Shown here: one piece after another, positions 1 through 8,661 of the stretch
How the letters are laid out: every line of letters starts with the position of its first letter
Position numbering within the stretch: the first letter of the stretch is position 1
NCBI GenBank assembly: GCA_016183655.1
Contig: JACPEH010000022.1
Coordinates: forward strand, 62,001-126,000
Reading direction: 5' to 3'
Length of the DNA: 64,000 nucleotides
Source: Rhodocyclales bacterium
GTDB taxonomy: Bacteria; Pseudomonadota; Gammaproteobacteria; Burkholderiales; Rhodocyclaceae
Notes under the pieces: generated by a model
Told to the model about the DNA's origin: nothing
Databases searched by the model: none
Seen by the model: only the letters and a program-made list of their open reading frames with translations
Made by a program: the position numbers and the translations under genes

Positions 1-3000
1 CATCGTAGCGGGTCTCGCTGACCTGGTTCTGTGCGTTGATGTCGAACACAGTCCGACCGTCTGCATCACGGACGAACCTCTCCACCCGATCCTGGCCGAC
101 GCTTACTACGATCCGGCTCTCGACATCACTCATTGTCGGATTGGCGGGAATGCCGTTGAGCGCGCGGGAATAGGCGATCGTTTTGACGAGATAGCCTGCC
201 GCATCATAGATGTTCTTCTTGAGCCCCCCCAACGAATCTAGGCGGTAAACAAGCCGGTTGGCATCGTCGTAGAAGTAGCGAGTAACAGCACCGTTCGGGT
301 CGGTACTGGAAACCAGGTTGTCGTTTTCGTCATACGCATAACTGGTCGCCAGATTCAGGTGGCCGATGCCGGGATCCACAACTTCCTGGATACGGCGACC
401 AAGCTTGTCGTAGGCATACTGCGTCGTTCGAGCTTCAGGAGTGCCTGCACCAGTAGTGACAGTCACTTTTTTGCCGCGTGCGTCGTAGCTATAGGCGGTA
501 ACGAGATTCAATCCATTCGGGTTGGATACGAGATTTCCGGCCGGATCCGGAATGCTGCTCGGATCGAGCGTAACCGCAACCAACTGGCCTTTTGCGTCGT
601 AGTCTGTACGCGACCACGTTCCTCCCGGACTCTGCTCCCACGCAACCTGACCAAAAGCGTCGTAGCGATAGCGTGTATTGAGAGAAAGCCCCGCCGGATC
701 CTGTATCCGATTGAGGACACGGCCTACAGCATCGTAAACGTAGATGGTCGCCCCGCCTCCGGCGTCGACACTTCGTACCAGGTATCCGGCCGCATCGTAT
801 TCATTAAATGCGGTACCTGCGACGTTCGCTACGGTCAGAAGGCGGCCATCTCGGTCGTAGGTATAGGAAGTCGTGCCTCCGATGCCGTCACTGACGCTGA
901 CCGTTTCGCCATGGCGGTTCTTGGTAGTGGTTGTAACCACGCCCTCGGCCGTGCGCAGAGCGTAGCTCCGCGCGCCGCTGTCGTATGAGTGAGTAACGGT
1001 ATGCCCGAGCGCATCGGTACGGGTCAGGATGCGATCAAACGCATCATAGGTCGTGACGGTTTGGGCTCCGATCTGGTCTCTACTCGCGAGCTGTCGCCCT
1101 AGTCTGTCGTACGTGTAGGACGACGTATGGCCACGCGGATCGATGCTTTGGGTGACTCGACCGAACGCGTCGTACGAGACACGTGCTAGCCGATTGATTC
1201 CGCCGGAATCTTCCGTCCGCATCACTTCCTGGCCACGACGGTCGTAGCCAAACAGAGCGACAACACTGCTTCCGGCTGCGATGGGAGAAACGGTACCCAC
1301 CGCGTCGCCAAATGCGTTTCTCGTGATCTGACTAGCGTTTCCAAGCGCATCCGTCAGCCCGACCACTTCACCGCGCTGGTTGTATTGGGTCAGGACGATA
1401 CGATCGAAGAGCGGGTTGGAAAGGCTGCTGAGCAGCGTCCCGAGACTTGAAGCTTCGCCGCCTGTAAGCCCTGCCAATAGATGCGTGGCGATCCGGTTCG
1501 CGTAGCGGATTTCGGCCGTCTTTCCGCCGAAGATGTCGTATCGATATTCGGTGACTTCGCCAAGGGCATTGATGCTGTGCGATAGTCGCCCATCGGGGTC
1601 GTAGTAGAACAGGGTTGCGTTGCCGCTGCCGCCGATACTGTCGGGCTTGATGGTCGCAATGCGGCGCCCGGCCGCATCATAGCGATAACTTGTCTGGTAG
1701 CGTGCCAGCGTGTTGTCGATCTGCGTTTGCGTCGGATTGACCAGCGACATCAATGCGACAACGCCCTCGCCGCTGATTTCGGCGATCAGTCGCCCCTGCA
1801 CATCATAGCTACGCTGGCTGACACGCTGCTCGGAGCTTCCCGATGCGCTAACCATCTGCAGGAGGTTCCCACTGCGATCGTAGGTGAACACGGTAAGGAC
1901 ATCGTCGGGCAACGACCTCGTCATGAGCACACGGTTGTTGGCATCGTACTGATACTGCGTTGTCCGGTCTTCTGCAGCCACACCGGGGCGAAGATCAGGC
2001 AGGGCACCATTGGCACGCGCGGACAAACTGGTCTGCGTTGCGTAGCGGACGCTGCTCACGATGTTGCCTGCAACGTCATAGGCACTTTCGCTTAGGTACC
2101 CCTCGGCGTCCAGAGTGGCAACCAGACGCCCACTGCCATCGTAGAAGTAGCGGCTGACTTGGTCGTCCGCAGACTGCTCAGGACGTAGCGTCTCAAGCCC
2201 GCCTTCGGCCCAGTTGGCGCTGTTGGTCCGAGTGGCATAGCGAATCGTCCGGATACGCTGGGCTGCGGCGTCATATTGGTTCTCAACAAGGTAGCCTTCA
2301 CCATCGAGAACCGCCTGCAATAGGCCGTCGGCACTGTAAAATGAGCGAGTACGGCGGTCGTTGGCCGCATCCGCAACCGGCGTCGCGTTCGGATCATCAA
2401 CTGCAATCTCCAGCGTCGCCGACTTGAGCGCGGCAAGTTGCGCATCGCCAAGGCGGCTTGCGTAGCGAATGGTGTCGCCGATCTGACCTTTTCCGTCATA
2501 ACGGTACTCGGTCACGTAACCGAGGCTATCGATCGATTTGACCAGCCGGCCGGCCTTGTCGTAGAGCTTGTAGCTGATGCGATCGGCCGCGGCGGCTTCT
2601 GCCGGCCGTACCGTTGCGAGGGCGACATCGACAACTACCCCGTCGGCATCTTCCGTAAACAGCGTCGACAATGAAGCACTGACCGACCCGGCGTACCGGA
2701 TGGTACGGACGGCTTGGCCGTTGGCGTTGTAGATGGTTTCCGACAGCGCTCCCGCAGGATCGATCGTCGCCGTCACGCGGCCGGCTTCATCGTAGAAGAG
2801 GTAAGTTTTCTGCCCCGTTGGGTCAACGGTGACGCGCAGCCGGCCATTCGCATCATACTGGTAGGCAGTAGTGGAGAGCACCGCACCCACACTGTCCTGC
2901 TCGACCAGACTGACCAGCAGCCCGCGCGCATCGTAGTTGCTGACCCGAACCAGGCCATTCGCGAGGAGGATCTGGCTTCGGCGACTGGAATCGGTATAGG

Positions 3001-4774
3001 TCGTCAGGGTTTGTGCCGTAGTGCCGACACCAACCGTATTGCCATCCTTGTCACAGGCAGTAACACTGAGGATACGACCAAGTCCGTCGTACGCATACGA
3101 CGTAAGGTAGTCGCTAGAATTTCCTGCCGTGGCGACGCCTCGCGGATCGATCTGCTGCAGGAGCCGACCGGCCGCATCGTACACGTAGCGTGTGGTCGAT
3201 TCGGTACCGTCAACGATACCGTCGCCGCTAGCCGTCGTCGCTGCATAGCGGGTTACGGTGCTGACCATCCCCCGTGCGTCGTAAGTGGTGTCCGTCCGTT
3301 GCGATTTCGACTGGTCGAAGGCTGCGACCAGCGATATCAGCTCCGGCTCTCCGGGGGTATTGCCGGTCACTCCGTAAACATCACCGGTGTAGGCGATTCG
3401 GGAGACCTGGCACCCGCTTGCGTTGTAACGGTATTCGACAATACGGCCTTCGGCGGAAATGCTGAAGCGAAGGTGCTGCTCGGCGTCGTAGACGTAACGG
3501 ACCGTTTGCGGCACTGCTGCCTGCAGCCCGCCGGCGCCATCGGGATCCGGCTGCAGGTAGGCGGTTTCGCTAACCAGCTGGTTGGCAACGTTGAAGACTC
3601 TTTCGACAACATTGCCGGCTGCATCCTGTTGACGCAGGAGGTTACCCCGCGAGTCATAGAGGTAGGTCGTCGCGTTGCCGCGACTGTCAGTCATCTGAAT
3701 GAGATCGCCATCGGCGCTGTAGGCGTATCGGACATCCAGATTGCTTCCCGCCGGCCCCTCCACGCGGGTGAGGTTGCCGTCGGTATCGTAGGTCAGCGTC
3801 GTCACCAGACCGAGCGGGTCCGTCACCGTCGTGGTGGTGGAATTGACATAGCTGTAGCTGGTGGTTTTGCCAGCACTGTCGGTCGCCGTGACAACCCGGC
3901 CACCAGCGTCATAGGTAAAGCTCACACCGGAGCCGTCGCTATTTACGATGGACGCGATGCAGGTGGTCGTACCAGCATAGGTGTAAGTCGTTGTATAGAC
4001 TTGTCCATCCGCCACACTTCCATCTTGCGGCGTGAGATCGATGCTGACGGACTCTAGACGTCCTTGAAAATCGTAGGTGTAGCGGACACGCGTCAGCGTC
4101 AAGCCACCAACAATGGTTTGGACCGAAGTGAGCTGTTTCGCTGCATTATAGTTGAGCAGCGTAGTGTCGCCGTTGGCATCGGTAATCCGGTCGATCAGGC
4201 CTGAGGCGGCATCGTAAGTATAGGAAACCGTATTTCCGTCCCGATCCGACCGGCTGGCGATATGCCACTCACCTGTAGCCAGGGGATTAGCTTGGTAGGT
4301 AGCGGCAATACCTGAATCGCCATCCTGCTGCAGCCAGGTGTCATTCGAACTGTTGAAGACGAGCGTGTCATAGGCGCCGGCACCATCTTTGTTGACGTAG
4401 GCGCTTTCCGTAACATCGTACGCATAAACGAGTTGACGTCCATCGGCCTCGTACAGGGTAACGGCGCTCCCGGCAGTTCCTACCAAGCCGGTGAGATTTC
4501 CGACCTTGCGGTAGAGCGAGACCTGCCACCCGTCGTTGTTGTCAAAATCGAACGCGGCCTGGCTGTTGTACGTACGCACAACTCCGATATCAAGCCCGAG
4601 ACCAACAATGAATTCGTCCGCTTGCTGAACAATCAGATTGCCGGTCTTGGCGTTGACTGTCACTTGACCGCCTGCCTGCCCCAAGCCGGCAGCGCCTAGC
4701 TGCCCACCGGCACCAAGAAGGTCCTTCGAGCTGCCCGTATAGCCCAGTCCGCCGTTAGTTACAATCGATACCAT
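1..4774 (-). CDS. RHS/YD-repeat protein, C-terminal part beyond the left edge
   Basis: This is one continuous minus-strand reading frame of at least 1591 codons with no stop inside the window. I checked the frame near 4770, 2560 and 5 and it is the same. The start is ATG at 4774, with a GGACGG stretch upstream. The first 60 or so residues are Gly/Ala rich (about residues 8-40) and lead into TGNLIVQ and VRTYNSQ, the usual entry to RHS proteins. The rest is a long tandem series of YD repeats of the form YDxxGRL (for example KLYDKAGRLV near 2550 and VRDADGRTV near 80). YD repeats build a beta-cocoon shell around a C-terminal toxin or effector in polymorphic toxins, but the C-terminus lies outside the window, so toxin activity cannot be judged. 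No signal peptide is obvious. It is transcribed away from the RiPP-like locus. Confidence 0.9.
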   Translation of the reverse strand, partial: MVSIVTNGGLGYTGSSKDLLGAGGQLGAAGLGQAGGQVTVNAKTGNLIVQQADEFIVGLGLDIGVVRTYNSQAAFDFDNNDGWQVSLYRKVGNLTGLVGTAGSAVTLYEADGRQLVYAYDVTESAYVNKDGAGAYDTLVFNSSNDTWLQQDGDSGIAATYQANPLATGEWHIASRSDRDGNTVSYTYDAASGLIDRITDANGDTTLLNYNAAKQLTSVQTIVGGLTLTRVRYTYDFQGRLESVSIDLTPQDGSVADGQVYTTTYTYAGTTTCIASIVNSDGSGVSFTYDAGGRVVTATDSAGKTTSYSYVNSTTTTVTDPLGLVTTLTYDTDGNLTRVEGPAGSNLDVRYAYSADGDLIQMTDSRGNATTYLYDSRGNLLRQQDAAGNVVERVFNVANQLVSETAYLQPDPDGAGGLQAAVPQTVRYVYDAEQHLRFSISAEGRIVEYRYNASGCQVSRIAYTGDVYGVTGNTPGEPELISLVAAFDQSKSQRTDTTYDARGMVSTVTRYAATTASGDGIVDGTESTTRYVYDAAGRLLQQIDPRGVATAGNSSDYLTSYAYDGLGRILSVTACDKDGNTVGVGTTAQTLTTYTDSSRRSQILLANGLVRVSNYDARGLLVSLVEQDSVGAVLSTTAYQYDANGRLRVTVDPTGQKTYLFYDEAGRVTATIDPAGALSETIYNANGQAVRTIRYAGSVSASLSTLFTEDADGVVVDVALATVRPAEAAAADRISYKLYDKAGRLVKSIDSLGYVTEYRYDGKGQIGDTIRYASRLGDAQLAALKSATLEIAVDDPNATPVADAANDRRTRSFYSADGLLQAVLDGEGYLVENQYDAAAQRIRTIRYATRTNSANWAEGGLETLRPEQSADDQVSRYFYDGSGRLVATLDAEGYLSESAYDVAGNIVSSVRYATQTSLSARANGALPDLRPGVAAEDRTTQYQYDANNRVLMTRSLPDDVLTVFTYDRSGNLLQMVSASGSSEQRVSQRSYDVQGRLIAEISGEGVVALMSLVNPTQTQIDNTLARYQTSYRYDAAGRRIATIKPDSIGGSGNATLFYYDPDGRLSHSINALGEVTEYRYDIFGGKTAEIRYANRIATHLLAGLTGGEASSLGTLLSSLSNPLFDRIVLTQYNQRGEVVGLTDALGNASQITRNAFGDAVGTVSPIAAGSSVVALFGYDRRGQEVMRTEDSGGINRLARVSYDAFGRVTQSIDPRGHTSSYTYDRLGRQLASRDQIGAQTVTTYDAFDRILTRTDALGHTVTHSYDSGARSYALRTAEGVVTTTTKNRHGETVSVSDGIGGTTSYTYDRDGRLLTVANVAGTAFNEYDAAGYLVRSVDAGGGATIYVYDAVGRVLNRIQDPAGLSLNTRYRYDAFGQVAWEQSPGGTWSRTDYDAKGQLVAVTLDPSSIPDPAGNLVSNPNGLNLVTAYSYDARGKKVTVTTGAGTPEARTTQYAYDKLGRRIQEVVDPGIGHLNLATSYAYDENDNLVSSTDPNGAVTRYFYDDANRLVYRLDSLGGLKKNIYDAAGYLVKTIAYSRALNGIPANPTMSDVESRIVVSVGQDRVERFVRDADGRTVFDINAQNQVSETRYD

Positions 4775-5033
4775 CTGAATACCCGTCCAATAATCTGCAA
4801 CGATCACGACATTCGTCGCGCGAGAAAAAAGGCGACACTTGGCCAATCTATCCGGACTATTTCACGGAGGTTTAGCACGACTTCAATTGCTGCACGTATC
4901 GCACAACTCGATATGCATTTTCAGACGCCATATAGCTACAATCACGGCCTCCTGCAGTCGAAGCTCAGCCAATAGCGCACGCCGCATTCGCTTCTTTGTT
5001 GTTTCGGAGCCGATCACTTTTCCGCGAATCAAG
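4775..5033. other. Divergent intergenic region between RHS and ATP-grasp genes
   Basis: This 259-bp stretch separates the divergent RHS gene and the ATP-grasp operon and should hold promoters for both. The ATP-grasp frame is open back to 4839, but that upstream part does not look like protein of this family. I see no strong -35/-10 pair, operator or hairpin. Confidence 0.4.
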
Positions 5034-6068
5034 ATGGCCATCTACCAGACCCAGATCTTCAATCACTTCAAGCATGTTGAATCGTGGCTTAAGCCGCGCG
5101 GAGTGCGCGCGGATGTTCGCCTTCCAGGACTGATACTGCAGATCCAGTATCGAAACCTCTACTATGAGTTTCAGCCTCAGTTTCTGGTCAAGGACAGACA
5201 CGGGAAGCTGTCGATGTGGATGGAGTTTGGCGATTCGTCGGCAAGTTTTTGTGGATGGCTACCTTATTTCAACAAGCGCTGGCCAGAGGCCATCAGCAAG
5301 CTGGCATTCAAGGAATTTGCACTTCGCAACGGACTTCGCTGCCCGGCGCACAACGTACTGCAAGGCAGCTACCGGGACGTCATCATTAAGCGAGATCGCT
5401 CTTCATTTGCAGAAGGAATACGGGGACCATTTCGCGTTACAACCACCGACTCGGACCAGGCAAGATTGACCGATGGCGAGTACTACGAGACCTTCATACT
5501 TGGCCGGCCGTTGAAGGCTTGGTATTGGAACGGCAAAATTGTCGCCGCGGAGCTTGAGGAAATGGCATCAGTTGTCGGCGATGGCACGCACAAGGTCAGG
5601 GATATTCTGGCCTTGGGGCGCTACATGCGCCGCCCGGTCCCACAAGAATTGCTCGAATCCATGCTGGCCTATCAGGGATGGTCGCTGGACGCTGTCTTGC
5701 CAGCAGGAGAGGCGGTATATGTGGACTATCGATACGATTCCCCGCTGCACCGGCTGGTAACGGACAATCAAGACGTGCTACATCAGCTACCTCAACATAT
5801 CAGATCACAACTCGACGAAGCCGGGCCTATCCTTCTCGATAGCATCCCTGATGACATCCGAAACAACACCGCTTTCTCTGTCGACGCAGTCGTCGATAAA
5901 GACGATTCGGTTTGGTTTCTGGAAATGAACTGCAATCCGGGTTTGCATCCGGCAATTTATCCGGCCATGTTCGACAGCCTGTTTGAGGGGGCAGATATCG
6001 TGTCGGACGAATATAAGCCCAGACACTTGCTGGCCAACCCAAACCGGATGCCCACTGTCCAATCTTGA
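5034..6068 (+). CDS. ATP-grasp ligase, cyanophycin-synthetase/RimK-like
   Basis: This 344-residue protein has ATP-grasp features. VIIKR (K119) fits a nucleotide-binding lysine. YETFILGRPLKAW (about 151-163) followed by VVGDG (180-184) is the layout seen in cyanophycin-synthetase-type ATP-grasps. FSVDAVV (D284) and EMNCNPG (297-303) fit the metal-binding Asp, Glu and Asn. Such enzymes activate a carboxylate as acyl-phosphate and join it to an amine, so peptide-bond or isopeptide ligation is the expected chemistry; the substrate is unknown. I chose ATG 5034 because residues from there look family-like and the upstream open frame does not; no strong ribosome site is visible. The stop overlaps the open frame of the YcaO gene, so the two are probably translationally coupled. 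An ATP-grasp coupled to a YcaO, with no E1-like protein, is unusual. Confidence 0.82.
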   Translation: MAIYQTQIFNHFKHVESWLKPRGVRADVRLPGLILQIQYRNLYYEFQPQFLVKDRHGKLSMWMEFGDSSASFCGWLPYFNKRWPEAISKLAFKEFALRNGLRCPAHNVLQGSYRDVIIKRDRSSFAEGIRGPFRVTTTDSDQARLTDGEYYETFILGRPLKAWYWNGKIVAAELEEMASVVGDGTHKVRDILALGRYMRRPVPQELLESMLAYQGWSLDAVLPAGEAVYVDYRYDSPLHRLVTDNQDVLHQLPQHIRSQLDEAGPILLDSIPDDIRNNTAFSVDAVVDKDDSVWFLEMNCNPGLHPAIYPAMFDSLFEGADIVSDEYKPRHLLANPNRMPTVQS

Positions 6069-6091
6069 CTTCGGCTCTCGATTTTCCACGG

Positions 6092-7294
6092 ATGAACAAC
6101 CTTCCTGCCCCTCCGCCGCCAATGATTCAGCAAATCAAGTCCATCCTTTACGATGGGCTTGTCAGCACGGAGTTCCATCTGGCCAGAACGGACATAACTT
6201 GGTCATCGGGGATGTCCACAACCGGCTGGGGGCGATCCGATAGTCTGGATGTTGCCCATCGAAAATCAATCAGTGAATGCGTCGAGCGGTTTGCCTATCA
6301 GCATCTTCCGGCTGTCACATGGGCATCCGGCCAGGAGATCATCGACTATATCCATCCGGAACGATTGCTGAGGTATTCCCCTTGTCAATATGCGGCAGCG
6401 GATTTTCCCTTTTCGCCCTTTGATAGCCAACTGAAACGCTGGTGGGCCAAAGCATATGATTACCAAAATTGCGACTCGAAGTGGATACTCGCCGACCATG
6501 TGTACGGTCCACGAGCGTTCGACAAGGACTACCGAAAATCGCTTGTCACTTACGCAACGACATCTGGATGTGCGAGTGCAACGAACCGAGACGAGGCACG
6601 ATGCAATGCGCTGTTCGAGCTCATCGAACGCGATGCCTTTATGAGGCACTGGTTCGCACAACGACCAGGATGCAGCATCTTGCCAGCCAGCTTACCGACG
6701 ACGCTCTCCGCGCGAATACGGAGACTGGAGTCCGCCGGCTGCAGAGTTGGACTCCAGGTATTGAACATGGGGATTCACCCGGTCTGGCTGGTGTGGGCAC
6801 AGAATCAACAGAGGCACTTCACCTGCGTGGGGACAGCTACCGGAATTTGCGCTGAACGAGCGCTGATTTCGGCTCTGGAGGAACTTGAAACAACCGCGTG
6901 GGCACGCATTGAGGGCGTGAACGCCCATCCTCTAGCTCCTGAATCCGTACGACGGCCAGAGGATCATGGAGCCATCTACGCAACAACTGCCTATTATCAA
7001 AAGGCCGACCGGTTGCTGAATTTTTCGGCATATCCCAGTCACACCTTTGACGACTGTTCTAGGCATTTTGGTCTCCAGATGGAGTCAATCGTTCAAGCAA
7101 TGATGCTGGCGGGAAAGAAGCCTTACTGGGTGGACATGACAATTGATAATTTGGTAATAAACGGACTGACTTTCCACACCGCTCGCGCTGTGGCGACTGA
7201 TATGATTCCCGCCTGTTTCGGCCACAACCGAATGCCCATGGGAATGAATGTTTGGAATGAGCAGAACTTGCCTCAAATTCACCCGCTCGCCTAG
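6092..7294 (+). CDS. YcaO-domain protein (azoline/thioamide-type backbone modifier)
   Basis: YcaO enzymes use ATP to phosphorylate a peptide-backbone amide, usually during Cys/Ser/Thr cyclisation or thioamidation. About 400 residues. SISECVERF (59-67) supplies the first pair of Mg/ATP-binding glutamates, and TSGCASATNRDEA followed by LFELIERD (about 157-181) is the family's most diagnostic block. The C-terminus ends LPQIHPLA, similar to the Pro-rich tail of peptide-modifying YcaOs. The frame is open from a TTG at 6065 that overlaps the ATP-grasp stop; I prefer ATG 6092. No E1-like/ThiF partner, TfuA or dehydrogenase is encoded nearby, so azoline or thioamide formation cannot be assumed. Peptide-directed activity is inferred from the neighbouring precursor-like ORF. 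G+C is lower than in the core genes at 11.5-26 kb. Confidence 0.88.
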   Translation: MNNLPAPPPPMIQQIKSILYDGLVSTEFHLARTDITWSSGMSTTGWGRSDSLDVAHRKSISECVERFAYQHLPAVTWASGQEIIDYIHPERLLRYSPCQYAAADFPFSPFDSQLKRWWAKAYDYQNCDSKWILADHVYGPRAFDKDYRKSLVTYATTSGCASATNRDEARCNALFELIERDAFMRHWFAQRPGCSILPASLPTTLSARIRRLESAGCRVGLQVLNMGIHPVWLVWAQNQQRHFTCVGTATGICAERALISALEELETTAWARIEGVNAHPLAPESVRRPEDHGAIYATTAYYQKADRLLNFSAYPSHTFDDCSRHFGLQMESIVQAMMLAGKKPYWVDMTIDNLVINGLTFHTARAVATDMIPACFGHNRMPMGMNVWNEQNLPQIHPLA

Positions 7295-7304
7295 TAAGGA
7301 CCCT

Positions 7305-8597
7305 ATGATGGACAAAGCTTGGCGCTTCGAAACATCTGTATTGCACGCCGGATATGAGCCTGATGAGCACTCTCGCTCGGTGGCCGTACCGATCAACCTG
7401 ACAGCTGCTTTTGCCTTTGACAGTACTGAGCATTCGGTCGAGCTGTTTGATGGGAAAGTGGCCGGACACATCTACACCCGAATCGCCAACCCAACGCTGC
7501 AAGTCCTCGAACAGCGAATCGCCTGCCTCGAGTCCGGCGTTGGCGCAACCGTTACCGCATCCGGCCAAGCTGCTGTCACTGCAGCAGTGCTTACCATCGC
7601 AGGAGGTGGCGATAACATCGTCGCCGCCAGCTCACTGTATGGCACAACCTTTAACCTGTTTGCGCATACCCTCGCGCAGTATGGAGTAGAGACAAGGTTC
7701 GCTCCATACAATGAACCGGAATTTTTCGCAAAGCTGATCGACCACCGAACCAAAGCGTTCTTCTGCGAATCGATCGCCAATCCAGCAGGGCACGTTCCAG
7801 ATATATCGTCGCTCGCAAACATTGCTCACGAAAATCATATCCCGCTGATCGTCGACAATACCGTTGCCACACCCTACCTTTGCCGCCCCATTGAGCATGG
7901 TGCGGACATCATCGTACATTCACTTACGAAATACATTAGCGGGCATGGGATCGTTCTGGGCGGCGCAGTAATCGACGCAGGTCGTTTTCGTTGGGCGGAT
8001 TATCCCGAGCGCTTCGAAAAACTCAGCCTCCCAGATGAGGCGCATCATCGGATCTCGTTCACTGACAGATTCGGCGATCGCGCGTATATCGCACGTTGTG
8101 CATCAGTCCCATTGAGGAGCCTGGGAGCGGTTCTATCCCCATTGAATGCATTTTTCATTCTTCAAGGAATAGAAACACTTCCTTTGAGGATGGATCGAAT
8201 CTGCTTCAATGCAGAAATTATTTGTCAATTCCTCGAGCAGCACACTGCTGTCTCTTGGGTATCGTATGCGGCTTCACCCGCGCACCCTGACCATAGCAGG
8301 GTAAAAAAATACATGCGGGGGAAAGGATCCGGAGTGCTCAGCTTCGGGATACGTGGTGGCAAGGAGGCAGGCTCCAGGTTTCACGATGCAGTGAAACTCA
8401 TTCGTCGGTCGGTTAACATCGGCGACTGCAAGTCGCTTGTATGTCATCCGGCATCGACAACACATCGCCAGCTTTCTAAAGAAGAATTGATTGCCAGCGG
8501 CGTAACCGAAGACCTTGTGCGGCTCTCGATCGGGACAGAGCACATTCAAGACTTGTTAAGTGACATTGATCAAGCGCTTGTTGCCAGCCAGACTTAG
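7305..8597 (+). CDS. Cys/Met-metabolism PLP enzyme, O-acetylhomoserine sulfhydrylase-like (MetY type)
   Basis: This 430-residue fold-type I PLP enzyme belongs to the Cys/Met metabolism family. SLTKY (K209) is the PLP-lysine motif with SGHG following, VDNT (D184) fits the pyridine-N contact, and YTRIANPT (57-64) is the family signature near the N-terminus. The insertion around 225-275 gives the MetY-like rather than MetB/MetC-like length. MetY enzymes replace an activated gamma-oxygen on homoserine with sulfide or a thiol. The start is ATG 7305, with TAAGGA at ideal spacing; it sits 10 nt after the YcaO stop, so it is in the same operon. Its place between modification genes suggests it makes or transfers a sulfur-containing building block for the peptide pathway. 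That role is inference, and housekeeping methionine synthesis remains possible. Confidence 0.85.
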   Translation: MMDKAWRFETSVLHAGYEPDEHSRSVAVPINLTAAFAFDSTEHSVELFDGKVAGHIYTRIANPTLQVLEQRIACLESGVGATVTASGQAAVTAAVLTIAGGGDNIVAASSLYGTTFNLFAHTLAQYGVETRFAPYNEPEFFAKLIDHRTKAFFCESIANPAGHVPDISSLANIAHENHIPLIVDNTVATPYLCRPIEHGADIIVHSLTKYISGHGIVLGGAVIDAGRFRWADYPERFEKLSLPDEAHHRISFTDRFGDRAYIARCASVPLRSLGAVLSPLNAFFILQGIETLPLRMDRICFNAEIICQFLEQHTAVSWVSYAASPAHPDHSRVKKYMRGKGSGVLSFGIRGGKEAGSRFHDAVKLIRRSVNIGDCKSLVCHPASTTHRQLSKEELIASGVTEDLVRLSIGTEHIQDLLSDIDQALVASQT

Positions 8598-8661
8598 TCT
8601 GAGATTTTTTCGGTTATTCGCGTGCCCGGTGGATTTCCTTCTGTTCGGAAAAAGCGACTGA

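Noticed and set aside
2714-4057. Long plus-strand open frame (447 codons) in the RHS region
   Set aside because: It is the shadow of the minus-strand YD-repeat gene; its translation has no domain features and the minus strand gives clear repeats.
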